A stretch of 64,000 nucleotides of DNA, taken from Cryptomeria japonica. Its lineage: Eukaryota; Streptophyta; Pinopsida; Cupressales; Cupressaceae. The notes beneath the pieces were generated by a model. It did not search any database and was not told where the DNA came from. It saw only the letters and a list, made by a program, of their open reading frames with translations. The DNA lies in the NCBI RefSeq assembly GCF_030272615.1, contig NC_081413.1:562534510-562598509 (forward strand), given 5' to 3'. A program made the translations under genes and the position numbers. This document shows positions 1 to 12,540 of this stretch, piece after piece; position 1 is the stretch's first letter, and every line of letters begins with the position of its first letter.

Positions 1-1
1 A

Positions 2-2877
2 GCATCTAGTTCAGTGCCCATTGTAGATGAGACCATTGAAGACATCATGATGGATGCAAGAAATGTAGAACCACACACGGGTATGACTGTTGATGCAAAT
101 GTTGATGTGGATGTGAATCCTGGTATGTTTTTAAATCCTGATGACTATGATGCCAATCAAATTGCTGATTTAAATGAAGCTGGATATAAATTTCATACAC
201 CAATATGAAAAGAATTAAAAATTGAAAATATTACACCACAATCTCTGAAAGAAAATGAATGTAATTTGTTTACTATTGATAGCAATGTGCTAGATAATCT
301 TAATGGGTTAGTTTCCTGGAGACAAATCAGAACACATGCAAACAGATTATATAAACAATTTTTCTATAATAAAAAGTTAGGATTCCAATGTTAATTAATG
401 CTACAATTAATAAAAATGTTAAAAATGTGTAAAGTCATGAAAAAAATAGGTATTTATGCAAAACCAAAAAGAAAAGATGAATCATATAAGAAAGTTGTAT
501 CTACTGTTGCTAGTGCCATCAATTCTATAGGAAAAACAAGTCGATCTAAAGATAAGAATGCAACACGTAGAGTTATAACAACTGCTATAGTTGACAAAAT
601 GATTGTTAGTAAAAGAATGTTAAATGATATAAGTGGCTATTTGAACTTACATCGTAGAACCTTGTCAAGAGCGGCCAAAAGAAGAGACACAATTGAAATT
701 GATCCACTAAACCATTGTTGGAGTTTTAGTGGTAGACTTCAAAGGTCGGACATGAAATTAAATGATGAAACTAAACAATTAATTGCAAAATTTTGGCATG
801 ATAACACTAGAGTTTCATCAAATGCTAGAGATGTTTTAAAGTTAAGGGTGGGATCAAAAATTCATGATCCTCATCCAAAACATCTTCTTGACATGACTCA
901 AACTGAATTCTTCAAAAAATTTAGTGATGAATCTGTGTTAATGAATTTATGAATTAGTCAAAGATCATTTGAAAAATGCAAACCCTGGTATGTTAAAATC
1001 AATAAACAAAGAATATCTTGTTGTTGTAAAACTCATGTCCAGTTTCATTACTATTATGATGTTTTTTGATATATTCGTTGTATGTTGCATGGTAATGATC
1101 TTGTGCAGGATTGTGGTGTTTATGTTCCACCTGAAACTATAAAAGATTTTATTGGAAGTTTATTTTGTAAACCACATAATGAACAATTATTTATTTCCAG
1201 TTCATGCATTTATGGCCTTTGCAATTTATGTGGGAACTATTCTTCGATAGGTGAATGTTTTCATGAACATGTTTCATCTAAGTTTGGACAAAAAATGGTT
1301 GATGTTAGGAGAATTAAAAATATAGAATACCCTCTAAAGGATGGAAAGATGGGGAAACGTTTAGAATTGATTACAGAACATAATAGTGTGAATGCATTTA
1401 TTAGTGAGTTTAAAACTCATATTGTTCCAAAATATGTGAAACATTCCCAACATGCCCGATGGCTTGATGGACAGTTTCGCATATGCAAGAACACATTTCC
1501 AGTTGGAACAATAGGATCAGTTGTGGATTTTGCAGAAAATTATACTCTAAAACCACAAGAGGAAACTCAATCACAATACTACAACTCAGTGCAAGTGGCC
1601 ATATTTGTGCACATTATATATAGACATGACCATGACAGTATAGAAGATAACAGAAAATTTTTGAGGGAGTATCATTTCTATGTTAGCGATAATCGATTAC
1701 ACTCTTCAGAGTTTGTCCAACATTGCTTCAAGGTATTTTATGATAATCTTAAGGAAAGAGAAATTGACATGAAACAACATATGATATGGTCAGATAACTG
1801 CACTCGACAATTCAAAAATGCAAGAATGTTTTATTGGCTATGCAAAGTTCACAAGATAACCAATGTCCAACATTTATGGAGTTTTTTTGAAGCGGGACAT
1901 GGTAAGGGGGACCACGATGGAGCCAGTGCCTGTATAAAAAGAGCTCTTGCTAGAGAACAATTGAAATTCGAGGATGCAGTGAAATTCAGAGATGCTCGTG
2001 CAGTTGTAGATTGGTGCAATTCAAAGTTGTCAAAAGGATCAACTGAAAACTCTGCAATTCAACGTTTCTTCTGGTTGATAGAGGAAGATAGTATTCCTAT
2101 TCGGCATGATTGTAATACCATCATTGGATCAGCTAAATTGCATTCGTTTAAGAGTTCTAATTCAAAGACATGGACTATATTCACAAGGCAACTTGCTTGC
2201 TTTTGTCAGTTTTGTGTTTCCGGAGATTGGGAATTTTGTGAGAATAAAGAATGGGTTGAAGAATGGCAACAAAGATCATTGACACCCATAGATGCAAATG
2301 ATCCACATGAAAGAACTGATGAAGATATGGATCAAATGTTTGCATCAAATGACTATGATCGCATTTCAGATCTTATACAATAAGGTAAAATTATTTTGAT
2401 TTATTAAATAGTACATAAATTTATGAAATCTTATAGTGTATATTTTTGTTTTTATTTCTCATTAAATATTAAAATAAAATTGTTTTGTGCACAGGACATG
2501 TCTATGCTATTGTTGCACCAGAGGACAATGAAGAGGGGATAGAGTATTGGTTGGCTCGATGTGTAGAGCCAAAACATAAGCTAACTACTCGAGTAGATGA
2601 TGATGGTTATGACTATCCAACATGATCTGTGGTTGTTGTTGGCACTTGGCTACGCAAATATCTAACAAGAAAGAATGGATTGCCCGCATTTGAAGATTAC
2701 GAATTAGAGAAGAAGATTATACATTACTCACATTTGGTAGTGGCAACTAATATAAAATTGGATAGATATCATGGCAGGCCTGCTAATAAACAATTATGGA
2801 CTCTCTCTATGGAAGAGCACGAGACAATTATAGATGCTTTGCAAAAGAGAGAGAATGTAGATGGTATAACAGAATGA
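2..2877 (+). pseudogene. Transposase-like gene, two exons, decayed, 5' end outside window
   Basis: One reading frame runs from the window edge to 2384, interrupted by stops at 206, 392, 950, 1067 and 2381. It continues after an intron to the stop at 2875-2877, with one more stop at 2623. Motifs in order are a Cys-rich patch (CCCKTH, about 1025), CIYGLCNLCG (about 1206), VVDFAENY (about 1515), IWSDNCTRQFKN (about 1788), FFEAGHGKGDHDG (about 1885) and a Cys cluster CFCQFC (about 2200). The Asp residues in DFAENY and SDNC, followed by an acidic HGKG-DG block, resemble an RNase H-fold DDE nuclease; this is inference. The same motif order is familiar to me from uncharacterised animal proteins, which I could not verify. 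The intron argues for a DNA element or host gene rather than a retrocopy. It converges on the gene at 3701-5916. Confidence 0.6.
2385..2494 (+). other. Phase-1 GT-AG intron of the transposase-like pseudogene
   Basis: The donor is GGTAAAA and the acceptor GTGCACAG. Joining 2384 to 2495 gives the codon GGA and keeps the frame (GHVYAIVAPED follows). The downstream exon encodes a globular C-terminal domain beginning GHVYAIV and including VVVVGTWLRKYL. Confidence 0.65.
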
Positions 2878-3348
2878 ATCTAGTAAAATTTTGTTTCAGG
2901 TTTACCACAAGTAGAAGGCATCAATGAAAACAAAGTTATTTAAATAGACTGTTTATTTTATTTTAGATATGTCTTCTTGATTACATTTTGTGTACAATAT
3001 ACACAAATGAGAGACTATTGGTCAAATTTATGAATGAGATAATTATGTTTTAATCAAGTTCTATTCATTATATTTGTTAAATGATACTTTTTAATTTAGA
3101 ATATGTTATAATTATAAGATATGTTTCGATACTTAGTTCATGATGTATGCACCTTTAGTTTATCTAATCACAAGAACTATTTAAATGAAATTCCAAAAAT
3201 AAAATTACAAGTCCACATAATGCCTATAAAGTTGTTTAAGCACAACTTCCATAAATAAAATTTCAAGTCCACATAATATATAAAGTATGCACAAAATTTC
3301 AAGTCCACATAATATCTAATGGGTACAATACACATAAAGTATGCACAT

Positions 3349-3700
3349 AATATATATGATATAATCCTATTATGAAACTATCCATATATATAAAGTATGT
3401 GTGTGCACGTGTAAACAAATATGTAAAGCCCATAAAATAGTACATATCAGAGCCAAATAAACAGTAAAATTTCAAGTCCACATAATCCATATAATATCTA
3501 ATCCATATATATGTCTAGATGGTAACATGATGTTCACTCCACATAATATCTAATGTGCATAAAATATATAAAGTATGCACAAAATATATATGATCTAATC
3601 CTATTATGCAACTATCCATATATATAAAGTATGTGCACATGTAAACAAATGTGTAAAGTCCATAAAAAAGTACATATCAAAGCCAAATAAATAGTAAAAT
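3349..3700. repeat. Imperfect direct duplication, about 115 bp, offset 237 bp
   Basis: The blocks 3349-3463 and 3586-3700 match closely. Both hold AATCCTATTATG, AACTATCCATATATATAAAG and the GTAAACAAAT...GCCAAATAAA segment. The phrase AATTTCAAGTCCACATAAT also recurs around 3206, 3259, 3295 and 3470. The block lies in the gap between two convergent decayed genes, just past the stop of the minus-strand gene, so it is probably 3' flanking DNA of that gene. Confidence 0.7.
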
Positions 3701-5916
3701 CTAAGTGCTATCATCAATAACATCTCGTGGTCTCTTGTCCCTGGGACGTGGTCTAGATCCACCTGTCTCATGCTGTACAATAAAAAAATAATATTAAAAT
3801 ATTACTTGAAATTAACTATTAAAAGAATCATTTATCAAATATAGTCGAATTCGTAAATTAAGTTACAAACTTACCATATGCTCATCAGATCCTCTAGAAG
3901 TATCTCTCTTGTCCTTGGGACGTGGTCCAGATCCACCTGTCTCATGCTGTACAAGAAAAAAATAATATTAAAATATTACTTGAAATTAACTATTAAAAGA
4001 ATCATTTATCAAATATAGTAGAATTTGTAAATTAAGTTACAAACTTACCATATGCTCATCAGATCCTCTAGGAGTATCTCTCTTGTCCCCAAGACGTGGT
4101 CCAAATTCACCTGTCTCATGCTGTACAATAAAAAAATAATATTAAAATATTACTTGAAATTAACTATTAAAAGAATCATTTATCAAATATAGTAGAATTC
4201 ATAAATTAAGTTACAAACTTACCATATGCTCATCAGATCCTCTAGCAGTATCTTGTGCAATATCAACACCAAATGTAGTGCTAGCTAACTCTTGTACAAG
4301 GTCAAATTCAAAGTGTCCAATTAAATCTTAAATTAAGATTCAAAATAAGATCAAATTAAGTATTACATATTAATACCTCAAAGGATGTCGATGTGCATTC
4401 AAATTGGCTCTGATCAAAATTATGAAGATAACCTATCCTAATGGTAGTGTCCACCTGCATACATGCATTTAATGAAATCATATTTAGTGAACATATATAT
4501 GTGCACTAAATAATTTCAAGTTAAGTTACAATATTGTAAGAGTTCATATTTAATTTAAGAATTATAAGATACATACCATAGATGGTGTCACAATAGTCAA
4601 ACCCTCTTCTTGATGTGATGTAGAGGGTCCCTCATGACCTGAATCCTGGAGAAAGAAGCATTCAATGTATCAACATGAAAATTTATATAGTATACGATGA
4701 TAACATATTAACTTAAAAAGATAGTACAATGTCTAGATAGAAATTTATACTATACCCCATAAGGTGTGCCGAGTTGTGTTCCAGTAGATGCAATATTGAC
4801 TCTAATATTAGGTGTAATCCTTATCTACATAGACAAAATTTATTTAATGAAGTATTAGATTGTATAAAAAAAGAGATGCACTTAGTTTATACCTATATTT
4901 AATGAAGTATAAAAAGATTGACATGTACATGTATATATATCTATACCTGGTCAAGATGAACATCCGAGCAAAGAAAATCCATATAAGATGTCATCATACT
5001 CTTATATGTTGCATCATGCTCAGCTGGAATTGAAGTAGATCCTACAGCAGTAGTAGGACCTACACACATCTCATGACAACTCGAACACATATGTGGCATC
5101 CATTGAGGAGCAGATGCCATGTGAGTAGCTTGCTCACTCAGGTTACCTGTGAGGGAAGTCAAAGCATCTAATGTTGAAATGAATGATGTATTTTGGACAT
5201 CTGCAGGAATCGATGGAGCAACAAGTGGAACTATGGGTGGATCCGGTAGGGGATTATTACTCCATGCCCCTAATCTATGCTGTGGCATTCCGCGACCAAC
5301 ACCTTGGAATGACTTAATGTCAAAATAATTTTTTTTTTGGTTCATTACAAACTCACAGTATAATTTCTTCAAAAAATAAAAAGGGACCTCATAATTACAA
5401 TGTGGTGGATAATCAAAAACCATCCGCCATCTATCCCAAAAGTATCTAGCCATTTCTGGATGCACACACCACCTAATTGAAATTCTTTTCTGGTTAGGTT
5501 GCATTGGTTCTCTTGTTTTTGGGTTGGTAAAATATGGACATAAATGAGCTTTGGTTATTTTCAAATCAGTGATTTGCCTATAAGTTAAACCATCGGCATA
5601 AAAATCACTCAACTCTTGTGGTCATCTATGAAATTGATCTAATTGAGAATCAACAGATCTTACTGACTCGACAATAGTTTGCATTGATTTTGCAAACTCT
5701 ACAAGATGGGGTGGCGTGATTTGCTCATTTTGGATAGCAACAATGTTTTGTTCAATCACTTGTAGGTTTTCATTAATTCATTCTCTTAAACGAATTTCAT
5801 CCAATCTAGGGGGTTGTTGTTGTGGTGGTGGTGGTGGTGGAGGTGGAGGAGGAGGAGGACGGGGGTTGTGGTGGGGGATTTTCACCTAATAGTTCATCTA
5901 TGTCAAAGACATCCAT
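3701..5916 (-). pseudogene. Multi-exon gene with proline-rich N-terminus, decayed
   Basis: I do not recognise this gene. Read on the minus strand, the ATG at 5916 begins MDVFDIDELLGENPPP and runs into a Pro/Gln tract that needs a 1-bp frame correction. In-frame TGAs follow at 5778-5780 and 5622-5624. A conserved-looking block then follows (LTYRQITDLKIT, SIRWCVHPEMARYFWDRW), and a CSSCHEMC motif. The first exon ends at 4947 (donor GTATAG). Candidate downstream exons, each flanked by AG and GT, are 4756-4824, 4577-4645, 4377-4454, about 4223-4325, 4049-4120, 3875-3946 and 3701-3772, the last ending in TAG at 3701-3703. Five of the internal exons have lengths divisible by three. The pairing with the convergent transposase-like gene suggests a two-gene mobile element; that is inference. 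Confidence 0.5.
3727..4250 (-). repeat. Tandem exon amplification, 174-bp period
   Basis: Three consecutive 174-bp units each contain one 72-bp exon plus its intron. Exon starts are spaced exactly 174 bp apart (3875, 4049, 4223) and exon ends likewise (3772, 3946, 4120). Each exon lies between an acceptor reading TGTACAG and a donor reading GTAAGTTTG on the minus strand. Copies encode a hydrophilic 24-residue unit beginning HETGGSGPRPKDKR and ending GSDEHM. The last copy diverges and ends in a stop. Because 72 is divisible by three, each added copy would lengthen the protein without shifting the frame. Confidence 0.8.
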
Positions 5917-8140
5917 GATAACAAAGAACTCCTGAATATATAAAGATATACATGAATTATGTACAACTCTATGTCAAAGAAGAATCCATTTTACTAAATT
6001 AAAAAAAAACATTTATAAATAGTAACATTTCTATGTTGTTGAGTGAGATACACATGAAATATATAATATAGTATTGAACTTAAAAAAATATACATGTACA
6101 TACTATTGAATCTTGAAATATAAAATTTGCGCACAAAACTTAATAAAAACTTTCAATGAAACATCATAAATCTATTATATATTCAATTTAATAAATTCAT
6201 TTCTTGTAAAATGCATCAACTATTAAAATCAATATAAAATATTTCATACATAAGATCAATAAAGAAGTGAGAAATAAGATGATCCTCCTTCTAGTGTAAG
6301 AATATATAGCATGGAAACAATATTACTAAGACAACATAATATTTTGTTAACTTTAACTTAAAGTTATTTTGAAACTAAATTATAATGAGATACAACACAA
6401 TAATATTAATAAATCTAGAAAAATGCACGTGTGTGTTTGGATGCTCCATATTTCTAGTGTTTTAGTGTATATGATAATTTATTAGAATTCAATTACATAG
6501 TTTTGAGATAATTGCCATCAATTCATATTACATTAATTAGTCTTCAGACAATCTTAAAAAAAAACTAATCTCCCATGACATATTTCACCATTAAATTTCT
6601 CCCATAATCAAATCTACACAAGATTAAAACTTTTGAAGAGTTAAGCATATTTCACCATTAAATTTCTCCCATAATCAAATCTACACAAGATTATAATTTA
6701 CAAAACCTTCAAAAAATATTATTTCCTATAAATCATTTATTATAAAACTCCGCAATCATTTGTTTTCATATATAATCAATTCATACACAAATTCTCTTAC
6801 AAAGTTGAATAAGAAATGAAACTCTTACATAAAAATCAACACAACATGCCAACAATTAAAAAAAAAATTAACCTTGCAATATTTACTTTTAAAATAATCA
6901 ATTTCAACAATATTTTACACATGCATTTATAATTATCAACTAGAATATTATTTTGACTAACATTCCAAATAAAATTTCTAACATACTATATGATCCTCAT
7001 TAATACTCATCCATAATATTTCTTTAACGGATACATCTCCTTCAAATCATCACATTGTAATGCTTTTAATTTTAATAATTGAAAGCTTTAGGGATGCGCT
7101 CACGCACAAAGGGGTCCACTATCATACTTGCAAGCACTTAATTATTAAGTCAATGAACAAACTACAACTCAATGAAGCTAAAAAAGTGATGCAAGCCTAT
7201 TTTTAAATATCCCAATTCTTTTCGCTGACCTAATACTTTTAGTGGCAACCATTTTAAAATTTCGTATTAATCAAAGAGAATATTTTAGGGAAAAAATGCA
7301 GTGTTGGCACTTTATGAAAATAAAAGTTTTTAAGACTCTAGAGACTTGTTCATCACAATATTTTATTGTTTAATATGCAAAATTTTGAAAGATTTTGATA
7401 TGTACAGACAAATTAAATTTTTCATATAATTAGAGGCGAAATCAATTTTGAATTCTACCTCAATGATTGAGGGGATCTTACAATTTTGACTTTAAATATA
7501 GCTTCATTTATACTCTTTCATAAATAAACTAAAATAGAAGCTATAAAGAATTGCTAAATTCTAGCAATATATGTGTATGCAAGCAAGCATAAAAAATCAA
7601 TAAAGGACTTAAACTATGAATTTCAAACCATTATGCTATGCATAAGTACCACCTTTAGATCGAGTTAAAGGATAATGTATAAAAGATGAAAGACAATAGT
7701 ATCTCAGAAAGAAAACTCTTATTGTAGCTAAAGGTTGATGGCTTCAAGATGGACTTGTGACCAAGATAGGATGTAAGGTGCTTAAATTGGCAACATAACA
7801 TTGCATTACAAGAGTTCTTGAAAATAGCTCATATAATGATTTATTTATAGTCATGAAGGATAGAGGATTAAAGACTAAGATTGTTTTGAGAGATCAATGG
7901 AGTAGATTGATTGAAAGGATTGTGTGCATTAGAAGCTTCCAAGTGGCAACTTATGTTTGGTGCACATGAGGAGTTCATGATCCAAGAAATTTTTGAGGTA
8001 AAGGTCTTCTTAGGGGTGTATACACCAAGATGTTGTAAAAAAAGGTAGCCAAATGACCAAAAAAAGATAAACACAAGTGCGTTATTGGGAAATTCATTTA
8101 ACGCATTTGAGGTCTTTTTTGTAGTGATTTTTTCTTACAC
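5917..8140. other. AT-rich DNA without a recognisable gene
   Basis: No convincing coding region was seen. A 48-bp direct repeat (6579-6626 and 6646-6693, starting CATATTTCACC) is present, offset by 67 bp. Short open frames around 7,870-8,070 match nothing I know. If the two genes at 1-5.9 kb belong to one transposon, its right end could lie here, but I found no terminal inverted repeat because the left end is outside the window. Confidence 0.5.
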
Positions 8141-8390
8141 TATCCTAGGCTTGTTTACACTATCCTAGGTTCATTAGGATTGTCCTATAATCATTAGGAC
8201 TATCCTAGGTTCATTAGGATTGTCCCAAGTTCATTATGGCTTTCTTAGGCTCATTAGGACTTTCTTAGGTTCATTAAGGCTGCCCTACATTCATTAGGAT
8301 CATTTGAGGCTCATTGGGACTATCATATGTTCATTGTGATTGTCCTAGGTTCATTAATTTAATTCGTGTGTTCATTAGGACTATCTCACA
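8141..8390. repeat. Degenerate 20-bp minisatellite
   Basis: About a dozen diverged copies of a unit close to GGTTCATTAGGATTGTCCTA. TTCATTAGGA and TCCTAGG recur at about 20-bp spacing, alternating between ACTATCC and ATTGTCC versions. It is noncoding, and the copies are diverged enough to suggest an old array. Confidence 0.75.
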
Positions 8391-9569
8391 TTCTCAAATA
8401 GCTTCAACTAATATCTTAAATTAACTATTTTAAAAAAAAATAGCTCCTTAACAATTTAATATTATATACAATCAAATATGATTTCAACTTCAAACCTTGT
8501 GCACCTTTTAAAACCAAAAGATGTTGTTAAAACCATTCTTCTAATATTAGCTTAATCATAACATAATCTAATAAATCTTCCTCAAAATATCTACCAACTT
8601 CAAATCATATATCAAATCTTTTATAATATAATTTACATTCTAGATATACCAATATACTTCTAAAGATATTCAAAATACTTCTTGGGAATTATATTTTTCA
8701 AATCTTTTGGATGTATATATAATTAGCACCCCATTTAGAAAACTCATTATCAATCAACATTATAAATCAAGAATATTTTTTATTTTGTATTAATGAATTA
8801 TATATTTGGCATATTAGCTTCCTTTATGAACCTATGTAAACCAAACTCCAATTTTAGTAACTTATCTAGCTTTGCTCTAAAATTGTCTCCACAATTGATC
8901 CTTTTATACTATCACATGACATAATAGGACCATAATAGGACCTTTATGCCATGACAAGGCATAAACCTAAGCCTAAACTTTCATATCTAAAATTTGAAGA
9001 GTAATGTTAATTACTTTTAAGGTTATACTAATTTAGTGGTAACTTTTGTATTGCCTAATGAGGATTAAGAATAATTTAGGTACATATGTTCGGTTTTGTT
9101 TCAATTTCATTTTCGAACATTTTTGTTTTTGTTTCCATTTCATTTTCGGTTTTTTGTTTGTGTCGATTTTGTTTTGTTAATTATCTAGGTTTGGTTTTGG
9201 TTTCTAAATTTGTTGATTACGGTTTAGGGTTAACTGTTCAAAAATATTTTAGATCAAAATCAAGAATTTACAAATATAAAAAATAATTTATTTATATGCT
9301 ACTATAAAAAAAAACTAAAATAATAAAAAGAAAACTAAATAATACACAAAAAAACAAGAAAAATATACAAGAAAATTATGAAATGTGAAAATAGATGACT
9401 AAATGTGTACCTGGGATATAGGTGGAGACTTGAAGTGGAAACCACAGCACGGGGGCCCGTTTTTTATCTCTTCTTGTCAACTCACTGTCACGGTGAAAAT
9501 GAAAAATTGTCCAAAAAAATGGTAAAAATAGAATTTAAGCTATGAGATCTCCACAATCCATATTGTATA
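8391..9569. other. AT-rich flank of the Penelope pair; no gene seen
   Basis: The stretch 9085-9230 is T-rich, with repeats of TTTCGGTTTT type that give a spurious hydrophobic reading frame. A GGGGGCCC palindrome lies at about 9451-9464, just outside the left Penelope arm. A similar palindrome occurs outside the right arm. Confidence 0.5.
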
Positions 9570-9611
9570 ATAGTTTGTTTTTCTGGATTTGATTGTGTGT
9601 GTTATTTTTCC

Positions 9612-9686
9612 ATCAACGTTTCGAATCACACTCCATGATTCATCATCAGGATGAGAAGAATTCTAAAGATATGAAAGATGTTGAGT
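9612..9686 (-). ncRNA. Hammerhead-ribozyme-like motif, left PLE copy
   Basis: On the minus strand CTGATGA (9643-9649) is followed by a stem formed by GAATCA and TGATTC, then GAAAC (9618-9622): the conserved hammerhead core in the correct order. CTCAAC upstream (within 9677-9686) can pair with GTTGA after GAAAC, as in an open stem III with an ATC cleavage triplet. PLE termini are known to carry hammerhead motifs. I could not find a clean stem I, so activity is uncertain. Confidence 0.55.
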
Positions 9687-10232
9687 TGCAGATTTGAGAC
9701 AGAATATAAAGAGGAGTGGGTTGTGGGAGGGCACAAGGAACGAGGAGAAAGGAAAAGAAAAAGAGAAAGAAAAAGGACCACCTGAGGGATGGGAGACCAA
9801 AAAACTCCAAGGAATAACCACCCAAGGAAAAGAAAATGGAAAGCCAAGCAACATAAACAAACCACTAAAAAACAAAAAAAAGAGAAATAAAGACTACAAA
9901 TTAAAAATAGATCAAAACGAAAATAAAAACATATGTGAGTGTGTCGATTTATAAACATATTAGTAAATGTTTATATATATATATAAACACTTACAAATAT
10001 GTGTATAAGCCCATACCTATACCAAAAGGAAGAGAGACGCAACCAAAAATGAACAAAAGCATTAACATAAACAAAAAGCCAAATGCAAATATAAAAATAC
10101 AAATGCAAAAAATCAATAAACGAATAAATCAATGAAAATATACAAATATGCAAAGAAACCGAAGGGGGAGAGGGAGCCGCAAAAAGGAAAAAGAACGAGA
10201 GGGAGAAGTCAAGGCGGGGGGTGGGCATGGTA

Positions 10233-12540
10233 CTAGAGGATAGAAAGAAGAGGGTGCCATGAGATGCTGAGGTTTAGCCCATCGTCAAGATTAAGATTGG
10301 AGGGGTGATGGATAATAGCAATGGCCTCTTTAACTTTTCTCTTAAAAAAATTGTTCTCCCTCCATAATATTTGAGTGTCCTCCAAACAAATATGGTGCTT
10401 GGTAGTAGACGAATGCTCAGCTAAGGCTGATTTGAGGGCCCGTTCATGCTTAATGTCGGCATAGTGCTCTTCAATTCTAGTCATGAATGAACGACCTGTT
10501 TCACCAATGTATGGAGTACCACAAGAGCATACAATCTTGTAGACACCTGACTCTAAGAAGGCATCCCTAGCATCCTTAAGCTGAGGGGTATGCCTCTTAA
10601 TGGTGGAAACAGGTTTGAAGGCACACCAGAGACCTTTTTTCCCAAGGATTTTTGAGATCTTGTGCGATATGCCTTCAACATAAGGGAGAGAGACAAACGG
10701 GGCCTAAGATGGCGGAGAGGGCAGGGGATTACAGGCACGGGTTATGCGCTAAAATTTTGTAATTGCTAGAATCTGAGAGGAGGACTTCCATTTTGGCCAA
10801 GTAATCTGGTTTTCTCATAATGACCGTGGCATTACCCTTGTTTGCTCTTGAGATGATAAGGTCATTATTACGAATGAGATTATTAAAGGCCAACAACTCA
10901 GCTTTAGGGATGTTGAATTTAGGAGGTTTAGCATTATGGAGCGCCATAGCGCAATCTTGCCTAACCTCTTCCGCAACATCAAGGGGAAGGGTACACACCG
11001 CATTTTTGATCTCGATGAGAAAGTCGATGTGCGGAATGTTGCGGGGAGTCAAGGCAAAGTTGAGACCTCACTTGAGGAAGTTAAAGGCGAGAGGATCGAT
11101 GGGGATGGGAGAGAGGTTGACGACAAGTTTGGACTCCCAATTAGTAATAGGGTTGACGATCGTAGTGGACCTAGGAAGAGAGCCGAGGTCTAAGGCAGGG
11201 GATAAGGGAGCTGAAAGGACATGACACGACTGTAAGGGACGGGTGGAGTTCACCGTAGGGGGAGTGGTCAAGATATAGTTAGGTGGAGGTTGAAGAGCAG
11301 CGGGGGATGTGTCCACCTGCTCCATAGGAAGAGCAGGGTATGGCTAGACACATGGGTGGGGAGGATTAAGCTCACATGCCTCAACTAGGTGATGGGATAA
11401 CGAAGGAAGGGCTCGAGGTTGGAAAAGATTGCAAGCTATGCAACTACAAAAGAAAGAAATAGCAAAGCAATTAAAGAAAAAGATGTGAGACACGATAGAG
11501 GAGGAAGAGGACAACGTACCATGGGTTGACCGAGGAGAGCCATTGCTAAAGAGCCATTGCTGAAGAGCCGTTGGAGTTTTGCAAGTTGAGTCATGGCAGT
11601 GGGTGCATCCTAAGGTAAGGCCAAGTCTCCAATCTCCACGGTGAAATCTGCAGCATCCTCAAGGAACATGACAAAATGATGAAGTAGAAAGGAGTGGAGG
11701 GGGAGGATGGACGATCGCGAGGTAGTCGATTCTACCAAGTTGATAGACGACTGGGGATGATGAACATGGTGGACCACCATGTTAGCTTCAATATCAATGC
11801 AGATGCTGGCTTGATCCTCTAGAGGACTCGATGATCTTCCGAGGTCCTCATGAGCCTAGTAAATGGATGTTGGAGGGTCACGAGAGAGGAGGGCGCTGGT
11901 TTCTGCATTCTCATCAGGAGACGTATTCATGGCGGAAGAGGCAGAAAATGGTGGGTTCGAGCAAGAGTCACGAGCAAGGGGAGTTTGGATACCAGCGTGG
12001 GGAGGAGAGGGTGGAGGAAAAGGGAAGGGGGTAGGCAGAGACACTAAAAAAAGGGTGGAAGACAGAGATGGCATAGAGAGATCTGGAGTGGAGGGGGCTG
12101 GATGATGACTGCCAGACGGAGAAGAGGAATGGCTCCGGTGTTGACGATGCTGCAAATTGCATAATTTTTTCTTTTGCCTTCTGATACACTCTTCTTTGTG
12201 GCCTGAAGCCTTGGCATATGAGGTCACATCCAAGCATAGCCACAGATTTGGTCGAAGAGATGAAGCAAGTTCTAGATGAAGAGGGAGTAACTTGGAATTT
12301 AAAAAATCAATATCCCTCCTTGTGGATTTGATGACTGATCAGAGTAATGAAAGACAAGCCTGAGAGAATATGCTTTTGGTGTAGGGGCTCCAAAGATGGT
12401 GAGAAATTTTCATGAAGGACGGGATCAGACGACAGTCTCTGCACCTTTTAAGAAAAGTCAAATCTGCAACTCTCTTTGCTAGTTTGATCCTTAGGAATGC
12501 CAGCTGCTTAGATTTCATAGATAATTCCCTCCCATAACCC
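10233..12540 (-). pseudogene. PLE polyprotein fragment: N-terminal region plus GIY-YIG nuclease
   Basis: Reading on the minus strand from about 12540, KSKQLAFLRIKLAKRVADLTFL and RRQKKKLCNL match the basic N-terminal region of PLE proteins. A low-complexity Ser/Pro linker with stops follows. Then come VVNLSPIPIDPLAFNFLK, GLNFALTPRNIP and RANKGNATVIMRKPDYLAK (10741-11130), the conserved block that precedes the RT in this family. RT is deleted. The C-terminal endonuclease (10233-10700) keeps GVYKIVCSCGTPYIGETG (GIY and YIG motifs with CxC between), TRIEEH and KRKVKEA, and ends HPLLSIL. This copy keeps a six-A run upstream of the endonuclease that the right copy has lost, so its RT/EN junction frame is correct here. 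Confidence 0.75.

Noticed and set aside
9086-9286. Hydrophobic 66-residue frame resembling a membrane protein
   Set aside because: It comes from a T-rich repeat (TTTCGGTTTT type) without a supporting motif.
9694-10228. Several overlapping frames over the 3' end of the left PLE (Lys/Glu-rich and Phe-rich)
   Set aside because: They lie in the untranslated terminal region, on both strands, and mirror frames in the inverted copy at 13,960-14,510.
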